A program made the translations under genes and the position numbers. Below, piece by piece: positions 38,291 through 47,341 of a DNA stretch of 64,000 nt. The notes below the pieces were generated by a model. The model was not told the origin of the DNA. It ran no database searches and was given only the letters and a program-made list of their open reading frames with translations. The DNA is from Parapontixanthobacter sp963736595 (GTDB lineage: Bacteria > Pseudomonadota > Alphaproteobacteria > Sphingomonadales > Sphingomonadaceae): NCBI GenBank assembly GCA_963736595.1, contig CAVTPG010000011.1:496001-560000 (forward strand), written 5' to 3'. How positions within the stretch are numbered: the stretch's first letter is position 1; every line of letters starts with the position of its first letter.

Positions 38291-39339
38291 CCGAGTTCTT
38301 CCAATCTCTTGGCATGAGTTACGAGTGGGCGTGGTTTGTTGCGACTATCAGCGGCATTTTGCTGATCGCGTTTCCGCTGATGCTGGCTGTGGCCATGATC
38401 ATTTATGTCGATCGCAAAGTGTGGGCGTCGATTGCGTTGCGGCGCGGTCCCAATGTCGTTGGCCCGTTCGGTTTGCTGCAAAGTTTTGCCGATGGCATCA
38501 AGGTTTTCCTGCAGGAAACCATTATCCCGAGTGCCGCGAATAAAGGCCTGTTCCTGATAGCCCCGATCGTGACGTTTACCGTGGCTCTGTTGGCATGGGC
38601 GGTGGTGCCGTTCGGGCCGGAAGCGGTGCTGGCCGATATCAATGTCGGGCTGCTCTACATCCTCGCGATCAGTTCGCTTGGCGTTTACGGCGTGGTGGTC
38701 GCCGGGTGGGCGTCGAATTCCAAATACCCGTTTTTCTCTGCCATGCGCGCCGCCGCGCAAATGATTTCGTATGAAGTGTCGATCGGCTTCACGCTGGTCT
38801 GTGTCGTGTTGTGGGCCGGAACCTTTAACATGAACGGCATCGTCATGGCGCAGCAGGGGCATGGCTTCGGCATCGTCAATGCCTTTGCCTTTAACTTGCT
38901 GCTGTTCCCTATGTGGGTCGTATTCCTCATCTCATCGCTTGCCGAAACGGCCCGCGCACCATTCGATTTGACCGAAGCGGAATCAGAACTGGTTGCGGGA
39001 TATCAGACCGAATATTCCAGCATGAGCTTCGCGCTCTTCTGGCTCGGCGAATATGCCAATGTGCTGTTGATGTGCACGCTGAATGCCATTCTGTTCTTCG
39101 GGGGCTGGTTGCCACCGCTGAATGTCGACTTGATCCCTTGGTTCGACATTCCGGGCTGGATCTGGCTGTTTGGCAAAATCTTCCTGTTTTTCTTCATCTT
39201 TAGCTGGATCAAAGCAACAGTTCCACGCTTCCGCTATGATCAGCTAATGCGGCTGGGTTGGAAAGTGTTTCTGCCAATCAGCCTTATCTTTATCGTTTTA
39301 ATTTCCGGATATCTAATGGCCACGGGGCATTATTCATGA
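38287..39339 (+). CDS. nuoH: NADH-quinone oxidoreductase subunit H
   Basis: Membrane subunit adjoining the quinone channel, 350 residues and about eight helices. YVDRKVWASIALRRGPNVVGPFGLLQSFADGIK is the conserved loop contacting the peripheral arm, and ETARAPFDLTEAESELVAGYQTEYS holds the acidic residues lining the quinone path. Overlaps nuoG (ATGA) and nuoI (ATGA). Confidence 0.96.
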   Translation: MTEFFQSLGMSYEWAWFVATISGILLIAFPLMLAVAMIIYVDRKVWASIALRRGPNVVGPFGLLQSFADGIKVFLQETIIPSAANKGLFLIAPIVTFTVALLAWAVVPFGPEAVLADINVGLLYILAISSLGVYGVVVAGWASNSKYPFFSAMRAAAQMISYEVSIGFTLVCVVLWAGTFNMNGIVMAQQGHGFGIVNAFAFNLLLFPMWVVFLISSLAETARAPFDLTEAESELVAGYQTEYSSMSFALFWLGEYANVLLMCTLNAILFFGGWLPPLNVDLIPWFDIPGWIWLFGKIFLFFFIFSWIKATVPRFRYDQLMRLGWKVFLPISLIFIVLISGYLMATGHYS

Positions 39340-39821
39340 GCATTGCCCACCTGATCAAATCCTTTACCTTGTGGGAATTTTTAAAGGCGCACGCGCTGAC
39401 CTTGAAGTATTTCTTCAAGCCCAAAGTGACGATCAATTACCCGCACGAAAAAAACCCGATCTCTCCGCGTTTTCGTGGTGAGCACGTGTTGCGGCGCTAT
39501 CCCAATGGCGAGGAACGCTGCATTGCGTGCAAGCTGTGCGAGGCGGTCTGTCCTGCGCAAGCCATCACCATCGAGAGCGAACCACGCGAAGACGGCAGCC
39601 GCCGGACGACCCGTTATGACATCGACATGACCAAATGCATCTATTGCGGTTTCTGTCAGGAAGCGTGTCCGGTCGATGCGGTGGTCGAAGGACCAAATTT
39701 CGAATATGCGACGGAAACGCGCGAAGAATTGCTTTACGACAAAGCTAAATTGCTGGCGAACGGGGACAAGTGGGAGCGGGCCATTGCCGCAAACCTTGAA
39801 GCCGACGCGCCCTATCGCTAA
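39336..39821 (+). CDS. nuoI: NADH-quinone oxidoreductase subunit I
   Basis: 23 kDa-type subunit with two [4Fe-4S] clusters (N6a and N6b) at the membrane junction. The 161-residue protein has ERCIACKLCEAVCPAQAI and TKCIYCGFCQEACPVDAV, two eight-cysteine ferredoxin repeats. Start 39336 overlaps the nuoH stop. A 36-base gap to nuoJ is the longest inside the operon. Confidence 0.97.
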   Translation: MSIAHLIKSFTLWEFLKAHALTLKYFFKPKVTINYPHEKNPISPRFRGEHVLRRYPNGEERCIACKLCEAVCPAQAITIESEPREDGSRRTTRYDIDMTKCIYCGFCQEACPVDAVVEGPNFEYATETREELLYDKAKLLANGDKWERAIAANLEADAPYR

Positions 39822-39857
39822 CGCGCGCGTCAGACCACACGGGGCACTATCACAGCT

Positions 39858-40481
39858 ATGACCATCCAAGTCGTCGCCTTCTATCTATTTGCAAGCGTCG
39901 TCATCGCCAGTGCGGTGATGGTGATCCTTGCGCGCAATCCGGTGCATTCAGTGCTGTGGTTGATCCTCAGTTTCTTCAATGCCGCGGGCTTGATGGTGCT
40001 GCTACAAGCCGAGTTCATCGCGATGCTGGTGATTATCGTTTATGTCGGTGCGGTCGCGGTCCTGTTTTTGTTCGTCGTGATGATGCTGGATATCGATTTT
40101 GCTTCCTTGCGGGCCGGGTTCATGAAGAACTTTCCCTTGGGGATTGCCGTGGCGCTGGTGCTGCTCGCCGAATTGATCCTGGGTATCGGTGCATATCAAA
40201 CAGGTGCTTTAGAGCTTGGCACGGCGAATAACGGCGCGGCGCCTATTCCGGGTCGCAGCGACATCGATAATCTTGGCGCGGTTCTGTACACCGATTATCT
40301 GTTTCTGTTCGAAGCGGCGGGCATTATCCTGCTTGTCGCGATGGTGGGCGCAATCGTGTTGACGCACCAGGACATCAGAAGCCCGCGCGCGCATCAGGAC
40401 ATTGGCAAGCAAGTCCGCCGTAATCCCAAGGAAGCGACGATCCTTACACAGCCGACAGTCGGCAAAGGGGTCGAACTATGA
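39858..40481 (+). CDS. nuoJ: NADH-quinone oxidoreductase subunit J
   Basis: Five-helix membrane subunit, 207 residues. The N-terminus MTIQVVAFYLFASVVIASAVMVILARNPVHSVLW is typical; the second half has VYVGAVAVLFLFVVMMLDID, the gating helix region between quinone site and antiporter-like subunits. Ends with a short charged tail. Its stop overlaps the nuoK ATG. Confidence 0.95.
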   Translation: MTIQVVAFYLFASVVIASAVMVILARNPVHSVLWLILSFFNAAGLMVLLQAEFIAMLVIIVYVGAVAVLFLFVVMMLDIDFASLRAGFMKNFPLGIAVALVLLAELILGIGAYQTGALELGTANNGAAPIPGRSDIDNLGAVLYTDYLFLFEAAGIILLVAMVGAIVLTHQDIRSPRAHQDIGKQVRRNPKEATILTQPTVGKGVEL

Positions 40482-40795
40482 CCGTTTCCGGTATCGGCCT
40501 CGAACATTTCCTTGTCGTCAGCGCGATCCTGTTCGTTTTGGGGGTGCTGGGCATATTTCTCAACCGCAAGAACATCATCGTCATTCTGATGGCGATGGAG
40601 TTGATCTTGCTTTCGGTGAACATCAATCTGGTGGCGTTCAGTGCGTTTTTGAACGATTTGACCGGCCAGGTTTTTGCCATGTTCGTGTTGACGGTTGCTG
40701 CAGGTGAAGCGGCCATCGGCCTTGCCATTTTGGTCATCTATTTCCGCAATCGCGGGACGATTGCCGTCGATGATGTCAATCGGATGAAGGGATAG
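40478..40795 (+). CDS. nuoK: NADH-quinone oxidoreductase subunit K
   Basis: Three-helix membrane subunit, 105 residues, antiporter-subunit (MrpC) related. GIFLNRKNIIVILMAMELILLSVNINLVAF holds the conserved helix-2 glutamate; VAAGEAAIGLAILV holds the helix-3 glutamate. Both are implicated in proton transfer. Followed 8 bases later by nuoL. Confidence 0.95.
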   Translation: MTVSGIGLEHFLVVSAILFVLGVLGIFLNRKNIIVILMAMELILLSVNINLVAFSAFLNDLTGQVFAMFVLTVAAGEAAIGLAILVIYFRNRGTIAVDDVNRMKG

Positions 40796-40803
40796 CTGAC
40801 CTG

Positions 40804-42792
40804 ATGTCGTCAATTCTGATCATCGTGTTTCTGCCGTTGCTGGCAGCGATCATTGTCGGGTTCGGCAATCGGATGCTGGGCAATGTGATCGCCAAGTCGA
40901 TTACGACCGGTGCGTTATTTATTTCCTGCGCGCTGTCCTGGCCGATATTTCTGAGCTTCATCAGCGGTGATGCCGTTGCGCAAGTTGTCCCGGTTCTGAA
41001 ATGGGTGGAATCCGGCACGCTGACATTCGACTGGGCCTTGCGCGTGGATACGCTGACCGCAGTGATGCTGGTCGTGATCACCACCGTTTCGGCGCTCGTC
41101 CATCTGTATAGCTGGGGGTATATGGACGAGGATCCGGATCAGCCGCGCTTCTTTGCCTATCTGTCGCTCTTCACATTCGCGATGTTGATGCTGGTGACGG
41201 CCAACAATCTGGTTCAGATGTTTTTCGGATGGGAAGGGGTTGGTCTTGCATCCTATTTGCTGATCGGCTTCTGGTTCAAGAAGCCTTCCGCCAATGCTGC
41301 GGCCATCAAAGCATTTGTAGTCAATCGCGTCGGCGATCTCGGCTTTATGCTCGGTATCTTCGGCACGTATCTGGTGTTTGGCACGACGTCGATACCGGAG
41401 ATCCTCGAAGCAGCACCGTCGATGAGTGGTGCGACAATCGGATTTCTTGGCTACCGCGTCGCGACGATGGATGTCCTGTGCATCCTGTTGTTCATCGGCG
41501 CGATGGGCAAGTCGGCGCAGCTCGGCCTGCACACATGGCTACCCGATGCGATGGAAGGGCCGACGCCCGTATCCGCGCTGATTCATGCGGCGACGATGGT
41601 AACTGCTGGTGTGTTCATGGTATGCCGCCTGTCTCCGATGTTCGAGACCGCTCCGGTCGCGCTTGGCATGGTGACCTTTATTGGCGCAGCGACCTGCCTG
41701 TTTGCAGCAACCATCGGCACGACTCAGTGGGATATCAAGCGGGTCATCGCCTATTCGACTTGCTCGCAGCTGGGCTATATGTTCTTTGCTGCGGGGGTGG
41801 GCGCATACGGCGTGGCCATGTTCCACCTATTTACGCACGCATTCTTCAAGGCACTGCTGTTTCTTGGAGCAGGCTCGGTCATTCACGCGATGCATCACGA
41901 GCAGGATATGCGCTATTATGGTGATCTGCGGAAGCATATCCCATTTACGTTCTGGGCGATGATGGCGGGCACGCTGGCCATTACTGGTGTCGGCATTCTG
42001 TATGTATTTGGCTTCGCAGGGTTTTATTCCAAGGACGCCATTTTAGAAGCGGCCTGGGGTCGCGGGACCGAAATGGGATATTTCGCTTTCTGGATGGGTA
42101 CTATCGCAGCGCTGCTGACCAGTTTTTATAGCTGGCGCTTGATGTTCCTCACCTTCTGGGGTCGCCCGCGCTGGATCGAAAGCGAGCATATTCAGCATTC
42201 GGTGCACAAAACTCCTGCCGAAGCAGGAACGGATACGACTGGCGGATATCACCCGCACGAAAGCCCGATATCCATGCTAATCCCGCTGGGCGTACTGGCC
42301 GTGGGCGCAATTTTTGCAGGTTTCGTGTTCAAGGATGCCTTTATCGATGGCGCAGCATTCTGGGCCGGATCGGTTTATTACAATGAAGGCCTGATCCATG
42401 CATTGCATAGCGTACCGTTGCCGGTAAAACTGGCCGCTACGATCGCGATGATTTCCGGTCTTGCTATCGCCTGGCTGGCTTACATCAAGGACACATCGAT
42501 CCCGGCGAAAGCGGCCGAGCAATTGGGGCCTGTCTATCGTTTGTTTTACAACAAATGGTATTTCGACGAGCTCTATCGCATGGTGTTTCTCATTCCTGCA
42601 TTCTGGCTTGGCCGGATGTTCTGGAAAATTGTCGATATGGGCACGATCGACCGCTTCGGTCCCGATGGCGCGGCATGGCTGGTCTCGAAAGGCAGCGTCG
42701 CAGCGAAGCGGATACAAACCGGCTATGTTTATAGCTATGCGCTGATCATGTTGCTCGGTTTGATCGCGGCAATAACGTGGGTTCTTTTCTGA
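40804..42792 (+). CDS. nuoL: NADH-quinone oxidoreductase subunit L
   Basis: Largest antiporter-like proton-pumping subunit, 662 residues. GWEGVGLASYLLIGFWF and the LGLHTWLPDAMEGPTPVSALIHAATMVTAG core with conserved Lys, His and Glu are present, as is TTQWDIKRVIAYSTCSQLGYMFFA. A long C-terminal lateral helix ends the protein. TGA overlaps the nuoM ATG by one base. Confidence 0.96.
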   Translation: MSSILIIVFLPLLAAIIVGFGNRMLGNVIAKSITTGALFISCALSWPIFLSFISGDAVAQVVPVLKWVESGTLTFDWALRVDTLTAVMLVVITTVSALVHLYSWGYMDEDPDQPRFFAYLSLFTFAMLMLVTANNLVQMFFGWEGVGLASYLLIGFWFKKPSANAAAIKAFVVNRVGDLGFMLGIFGTYLVFGTTSIPEILEAAPSMSGATIGFLGYRVATMDVLCILLFIGAMGKSAQLGLHTWLPDAMEGPTPVSALIHAATMVTAGVFMVCRLSPMFETAPVALGMVTFIGAATCLFAATIGTTQWDIKRVIAYSTCSQLGYMFFAAGVGAYGVAMFHLFTHAFFKALLFLGAGSVIHAMHHEQDMRYYGDLRKHIPFTFWAMMAGTLAITGVGILYVFGFAGFYSKDAILEAAWGRGTEMGYFAFWMGTIAALLTSFYSWRLMFLTFWGRPRWIESEHIQHSVHKTPAEAGTDTTGGYHPHESPISMLIPLGVLAVGAIFAGFVFKDAFIDGAAFWAGSVYYNEGLIHALHSVPLPVKLAATIAMISGLAIAWLAYIKDTSIPAKAAEQLGPVYRLFYNKWYFDELYRMVFLIPAFWLGRMFWKIVDMGTIDRFGPDGAAWLVSKGSVAAKRIQTGYVYSYALIMLLGLIAAITWVLF

Positions 42793-44336
42793 TGGATTTT
42801 CCAATCCTTACCGCGATGCTGCTGGTTCCATTGCTGGCCGGTCTGGCGTGTATGTTTGCACCACCTGCGATGGCGCGCATGATCGCGTTAGTCGCCACGC
42901 TGGCCAATCTGGCGCTCGGCGTTGTCCTGTGGGCCAGCTACGATATCGGCGGGGCGCAGTGGCAATTTGTCGAGCGGGCCGAAATTTTCGCAGGCTTTTC
43001 TTACGCGTTGGGCATCGATGGCATTGCTCTGATGCTGATCATGCTCTCGGTGTTCCTCATGCCGATCTGCATTATGGCAAGCTGGGAATCGATTAAGACG
43101 CGCGTCGGCGAGTACATGGCTGCCTTCTTGTTCATGGAAGTCCTGATGATCGGCGTGTTCGCCGCGCAGGATATGTTCCTGTTTTACATCTTCTTCGAAG
43201 CTGGGCTTATCCCGATGTACTTCATCATCGGCGTATGGGGCGGCGACAACCGGATTTACGCCAGCTACAAATTCTTTCTCTATACGCTGCTCGGATCGGT
43301 ATTGATGCTGATCGCCATGCTGTGGATGGTCAATGAAGCTGGCACGACCGACATTCCAACGCTGATGCAATATGATTTCGCACCGTCGGCGCAAACTTGG
43401 CTATGGCTTGCCTTCTTCGCCAGTTTCGCTGTTAAAATGCCGATGTGGCCGGTCCATACTTGGCTGCCCGATGCGCACGTTCAAGCGCCGACTGCCGGTT
43501 CCGTTATTCTGGCCGGCGTACTGCTAAAGCTGGGCGGATATGGCTTTATTCGTTTCAGCCTGCCCATGTTTCCCGAAGCCTCCGCGCAATTTATCTGGCT
43601 GATTTTCGGCCTGTCGATGATTGCCGTAATCGTAACCAGCCTCATTGCACTGGTGCAGCACGATATGAAAAAGCTGATCGCCTATTCCAGTGTGGCGCAT
43701 ATGGCGATCGTGACGGCAGGGTTGTTCGCTTTCAACATTCAAGGCCTTGAAGGTGCGATGATCATGATGCTTAGCCATGGCCTCGTATCCGGTGCGTTAT
43801 TTCTGTGTGTGGGCGTTATATACGATCGGCTGCATACGCGCGAGATCGACCGTTATGGCGGACTTGCGATCAATATGCCGAAATACGCGCTGTTCTTTCT
43901 GTTCTTTACGATGGCCAGTATCGGATTGCCCGGCACAAGCGGTTTCGTTGCAGAATTCCTCAGCCTTGCCGGTGTTTACGAAGTGTCGAGCGCAGTGACT
44001 TTGGTCCTGACGACCGGGATTATTCTTGGCGCAGGATATATGCTGTATCTGTACCGCCGCGTCGCATTCGGCCCGCAGGTCAATGAAGATGCTGCGGCCA
44101 TGACTGACCTTAGCCCACGCGAGTGGGCCATGCTGGCACCAGTCGCGGCAGCGGTCTTGTGGATGGGTGTTTACCCTGAAAGTTTCCTTGCCCCGATGCG
44201 CGCTGATATTGCCGCATTGGAAACACGACTTGCCCGCGCAGCACCTGACGGCGATGCAAACCTGACAATTGGCGCACCGGCTGAGCATTCCGCCAATCAT
44301 ATCGAAACCGACCACACGAACGAGAGTGCGCATTGA
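42792..44336 (+). CDS. nuoM: NADH-quinone oxidoreductase subunit M
   Basis: Second antiporter-like subunit, 514 residues. FYIFFEAGLIPMYFIIGVWG has the conserved Glu; KMPMWPVHTWLPDAHVQAPTAGSVILAGVLLKLGGYG has the Lys/His proton path. A Glu/Ala/His-rich C-terminal tail follows the last helix. Start 42792 (the longer upstream frame is nuoL read-through). Stop overlaps nuoN. Confidence 0.96.
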   Translation: MDFPILTAMLLVPLLAGLACMFAPPAMARMIALVATLANLALGVVLWASYDIGGAQWQFVERAEIFAGFSYALGIDGIALMLIMLSVFLMPICIMASWESIKTRVGEYMAAFLFMEVLMIGVFAAQDMFLFYIFFEAGLIPMYFIIGVWGGDNRIYASYKFFLYTLLGSVLMLIAMLWMVNEAGTTDIPTLMQYDFAPSAQTWLWLAFFASFAVKMPMWPVHTWLPDAHVQAPTAGSVILAGVLLKLGGYGFIRFSLPMFPEASAQFIWLIFGLSMIAVIVTSLIALVQHDMKKLIAYSSVAHMAIVTAGLFAFNIQGLEGAMIMMLSHGLVSGALFLCVGVIYDRLHTREIDRYGGLAINMPKYALFFLFFTMASIGLPGTSGFVAEFLSLAGVYEVSSAVTLVLTTGIILGAGYMLYLYRRVAFGPQVNEDAAAMTDLSPREWAMLAPVAAAVLWMGVYPESFLAPMRADIAALETRLARAAPDGDANLTIGAPAEHSANHIETDHTNESAH

Positions 44337-45799
44337 TGGATTACGCAAGCTCTCTTTACTTCACCGCAGCGGAAATCGGGCTGACCATCAGCGGTTTGAT
44401 CCTGCTGCTTGTATCGGCATGGGGCGGTCAAAAATCCGCTAAGCTGGTCACAATTTTAGCAGTTGCCACTTTGTTTGGCGGCCTTGCTTTTACCGCGCAT
44501 CTTTTCACAGATGCCTCATTTGCCTCCGGTGGCGATGCATTTGGCGGTCTATATCGCATGGATGCATTTGGCAGTTTTGCGAAGATACTTGTCTATGTCG
44601 CCGTGATTGCCTGCCTGATCATTACGCCGCGCTTCTTCGATGCCAAGGGTCAGTATCGCCCGGAATATCCGGTGCTGATGCTGTTTGGAGCTGTCGGCAT
44701 GGGATTGATGGTGTCGGCTGTCGATTTGCTGACCCTTTACATCGGCCTAGAGCTTTCCAGTCTTGCATCATACGTTCTGGCCAGCTTCGCGCGTGACGAT
44801 GCACGGTCGTCGGAAGCGGGCTTGAAATACTTCATACTTGGTGCTTTGGCCTCGGGCATTCTGCTTTATGGTATGAGCCTGATTTACGGCTTTTCCGGAA
44901 CGACCAGCTACGATGCAATCCGCTTGGCCTTTGCCGATGGAGTCGGCACTGGAGCCCTGTTCGGCATCGTGTTCGTTTTAGTGGGCCTCGCATTTAAAGT
45001 CGCGGCAGTTCCATTTCATATGTGGACGCCCGATGTTTACGAAGGCGCGCCGACACCAGTCACGGCATTCTTCGCCAGCGCGCCCAAAGTTGCAGCGGTC
45101 GCGATGCTGATGCGCATGGCGCTCGACCCGTTTTTCAATCAGGCAACCAGCTGGCAGCAGATCGTTATTTTTGCAGCGCTTGCCTCGATCATCGTCGGTG
45201 CATTGGGCGCCATCGGTCAGCAAAACCTCAAGCGGCTGCTGGCCTATTCCTCGATTAACAATGTCGGCTTTATTCTGATCGGCCTCGCAGTCGCAACGCA
45301 AACCGGGGCGAGTGCGATGCTGACCTATCTGTCTATCTATGTGATTATGACGCTGGGTAGTTTTACAGCCTTGCTGATGTTGCAGGATGAGCAAGGTCGC
45401 GCATTCGAGACGTTCGCTGACATTTCCGGACTGGCAACGCGCAAGCCGGCAGTGGCTTGGTGTTTGCTGCTGCTGATGTTTAGCCTCGCTGGCATCCCTC
45501 CCTTGCTCGGCTTCTGGGGTAAGTTTGTGGTGTTTCAAGCCGCTGTCCAAGCCGATCTGTTGCTGCTGGCAGCTGTCGGTATCGCGGCAAGTGTAATCGG
45601 TGCGTTTTACTATCTCAAATTCATCAAAGTGATGTTTTTCGATGAACCATCAGGCGAGGCGATTGGGACCAGCCCTATCGCGCATTGGGTGGTGCTCATC
45701 ACTGCAACGCTGATTGTTTCTCCGCTGGGTTATTTGCTGACGATATGGTTGGGCGAATGGACCGATAAAGCTGCGTCCTCGCTGTTCTACTTGTCCTGA
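44336..45799 (+). CDS. nuoN: NADH-quinone oxidoreductase subunit N
   Basis: Third antiporter-like subunit, 487 residues. LYIGLELSSLASYVLASF and VGLAFKVAAVPFHMWTPDVYEGAPTPVTAF are diagnostic; SLAGIPPLLGFWGKFVVF follows. ATG 44336 shares a base with the nuoM stop; a TTG at 44333 is an alternative. Last Complex I subunit; birA starts one base after its stop. Confidence 0.96.
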   Translation: MDYASSLYFTAAEIGLTISGLILLLVSAWGGQKSAKLVTILAVATLFGGLAFTAHLFTDASFASGGDAFGGLYRMDAFGSFAKILVYVAVIACLIITPRFFDAKGQYRPEYPVLMLFGAVGMGLMVSAVDLLTLYIGLELSSLASYVLASFARDDARSSEAGLKYFILGALASGILLYGMSLIYGFSGTTSYDAIRLAFADGVGTGALFGIVFVLVGLAFKVAAVPFHMWTPDVYEGAPTPVTAFFASAPKVAAVAMLMRMALDPFFNQATSWQQIVIFAALASIIVGALGAIGQQNLKRLLAYSSINNVGFILIGLAVATQTGASAMLTYLSIYVIMTLGSFTALLMLQDEQGRAFETFADISGLATRKPAVAWCLLLLMFSLAGIPPLLGFWGKFVVFQAAVQADLLLLAAVGIAASVIGAFYYLKFIKVMFFDEPSGEAIGTSPIAHWVVLITATLIVSPLGYLLTIWLGEWTDKAASSLFYLS

Positions 45800-45800
45800 A

Positions 45801-46535
45801 TTGGCTAGCGCTGAAATCCGCTTCGAAACGGTGGCAGAAACCGGTTCGACCAATGCCGACTTACTGACGAGACTGCGCGAGGGCGAGGCAATCGACGAGC
45901 AGTTTTGGTTGCGCGCTGTCAGCCAGATAAGCGGGCGCGGTAGGCTTGGACGCACTTGGCAAAGCATGCCTGGTAATTTATTTTGCAGCACAATCGTTGA
46001 TTGCCTGGTAGCTGACCCACTGCCGCACACTCTGTCGTTCGTAGCGGCCTTGGCGGTTCATGATACGCTTGCTCAAAATTTGCCCGAGACAGCACCATTC
46101 CGTTTGAAATGGCCCAATGATGCCGAAGTTGCTGGCGCCAAGATCGCAGGAATTCTGCTTGAGCGGCACGAGAATAATGTCGTGGTGGGAATTGGGATCA
46201 ATATTACCCATGCGCCGGAGATTATGGATCGTGATACGACGAGCCTCGTAAGTGAGAACGTGTCGTTTGACGGCGACGCCGAGGTTGTGCTTGCCTCTCT
46301 GGCTGATAATTTTCAAACCCGTCTGGCCGAATGGCGACGCGATGGCTTAGCTGTGACAATTGCCGCTTGGGCCGCGCGCGCGCACTCTTCGGGTGAACGT
46401 CTCGCGGCCAGCAACCCCGATGGCACGAAAACCACCGGAACTTACGCGGGGATCGCGAATGACGGGGCGCTGAGATTGCGCTTGCCGGACGGAAGCCTTA
46501 CGCAAATTTACGCAGGTGATATCGCGCCTGCCTGA
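45801..46535 (+). CDS. birA: Biotin--[acetyl-CoA-carboxylase] ligase
   Basis: Attaches biotin to acetyl-CoA carboxylase carrier protein using ATP. The 244-residue protein has SGRGRLGRTWQS (biotinyl-AMP loop), LKWPNDAEVAGAKIAGILLE (catalytic lysine) and VVGIGINI. No N-terminal winged helix, so it is the enzyme-only type without repressor function. The start is a TTG at 45801, the first codon compatible with family N-termini and one base after nuoN. It is followed 14 bases later by coaX. Confidence 0.9.
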   Translation: MASAEIRFETVAETGSTNADLLTRLREGEAIDEQFWLRAVSQISGRGRLGRTWQSMPGNLFCSTIVDCLVADPLPHTLSFVAALAVHDTLAQNLPETAPFRLKWPNDAEVAGAKIAGILLERHENNVVVGIGINITHAPEIMDRDTTSLVSENVSFDGDAEVVLASLADNFQTRLAEWRRDGLAVTIAAWAARAHSSGERLAASNPDGTKTTGTYAGIANDGALRLRLPDGSLTQIYAGDIAPA

Positions 46536-46549
46536 AACGGAGAAGCTCC

Positions 46550-47341
46550 ATGTTGCTGGTCGCCGATGTCGGCAATACCAATGTCGTTTTCGCGCTGTTC
46601 GATCGTAAGGGAAACGCCCACGACAATATCCTCGCGCGCTGGCGGATCGCCACCGATCCACGGCGTACTGGCGATCAATATGCGGTGTGGCTGCTGCAAT
46701 TATTAGCCATAGAAGGCTATGAAAAAGCCGACATTACACAAATTCTCATCGGTTCCGTCGTCCCGCGTGCAGAGCATAATTTGACCGTTCTGGCCGAAAA
46801 GTATTTTGGGATCACGCCCGTCTTTGCAGGACAAGGCAAGGCGCAATGGACCTTTGCAATCGATGTCGATCAGCCATCCTCGCTTGGTGCGGACCGTGCG
46901 CTTAATTGCGTTGCCGCTAATGCGATCTATGGCGGTGATTTGATTGTCGTCGATTTCGGCACAGCGACGAAATTCGAAGCGATCGATTTCAATGGTGCTT
47001 ACAAGGGAGGTATCATCGCCCCCGGCATCAACTTGTCGCTTGATGCCTTGGTAGGCAAAACCGCCAAACTGCCCCGGATCGGCATCAAAGCTCCGGATAC
47101 CGACAGCGTGATTGGTCGTACGACCGAAGAACAAATGCTAATCGGCGTTTATTGGGGTTACGTCGCGATGATGGAAGGCCTAATCCAGCGGATGCAAAAA
47201 GAGATCGGCCGCCCGGCTAAAGTCGTCGCGACCGGCGGGCTGGCTATACTCTTCGATCAACGAACCGACATTTTCGACGCCGTCGAGGCGGACCTTACCA
47301 TTCGCGGACTCGCGATACTTGCGGAACAAAGCAACTTATGA
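46550..47341 (+). CDS. coaX: Type III pantothenate kinase
   Basis: First step of CoA synthesis: phosphorylates pantothenate in the cytosol. The 263-residue ASKHA-fold protein has the N-terminal MLLVADVGNTNVVFAL phosphate-binding motif, SSLGADRALNCVAA with the catalytic Asp, VVDFGTATKFEAID and the late ATGGLA. Type III enzymes are not inhibited by CoA. Its stop overlaps the rnj start (ATGA). Confidence 0.95.
   Translation: MLLVADVGNTNVVFALFDRKGNAHDNILARWRIATDPRRTGDQYAVWLLQLLAIEGYEKADITQILIGSVVPRAEHNLTVLAEKYFGITPVFAGQGKAQWTFAIDVDQPSSLGADRALNCVAANAIYGGDLIVVDFGTATKFEAIDFNGAYKGGIIAPGINLSLDALVGKTAKLPRIGIKAPDTDSVIGRTTEEQMLIGVYWGYVAMMEGLIQRMQKEIGRPAKVVATGGLAILFDQRTDIFDAVEADLTIRGLAILAEQSNL

Noticed and set aside
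41229..41924. 231-residue alternative frame inside nuoL
   Set aside because: Out-of-frame shadow of a complete, well-conserved nuoL.
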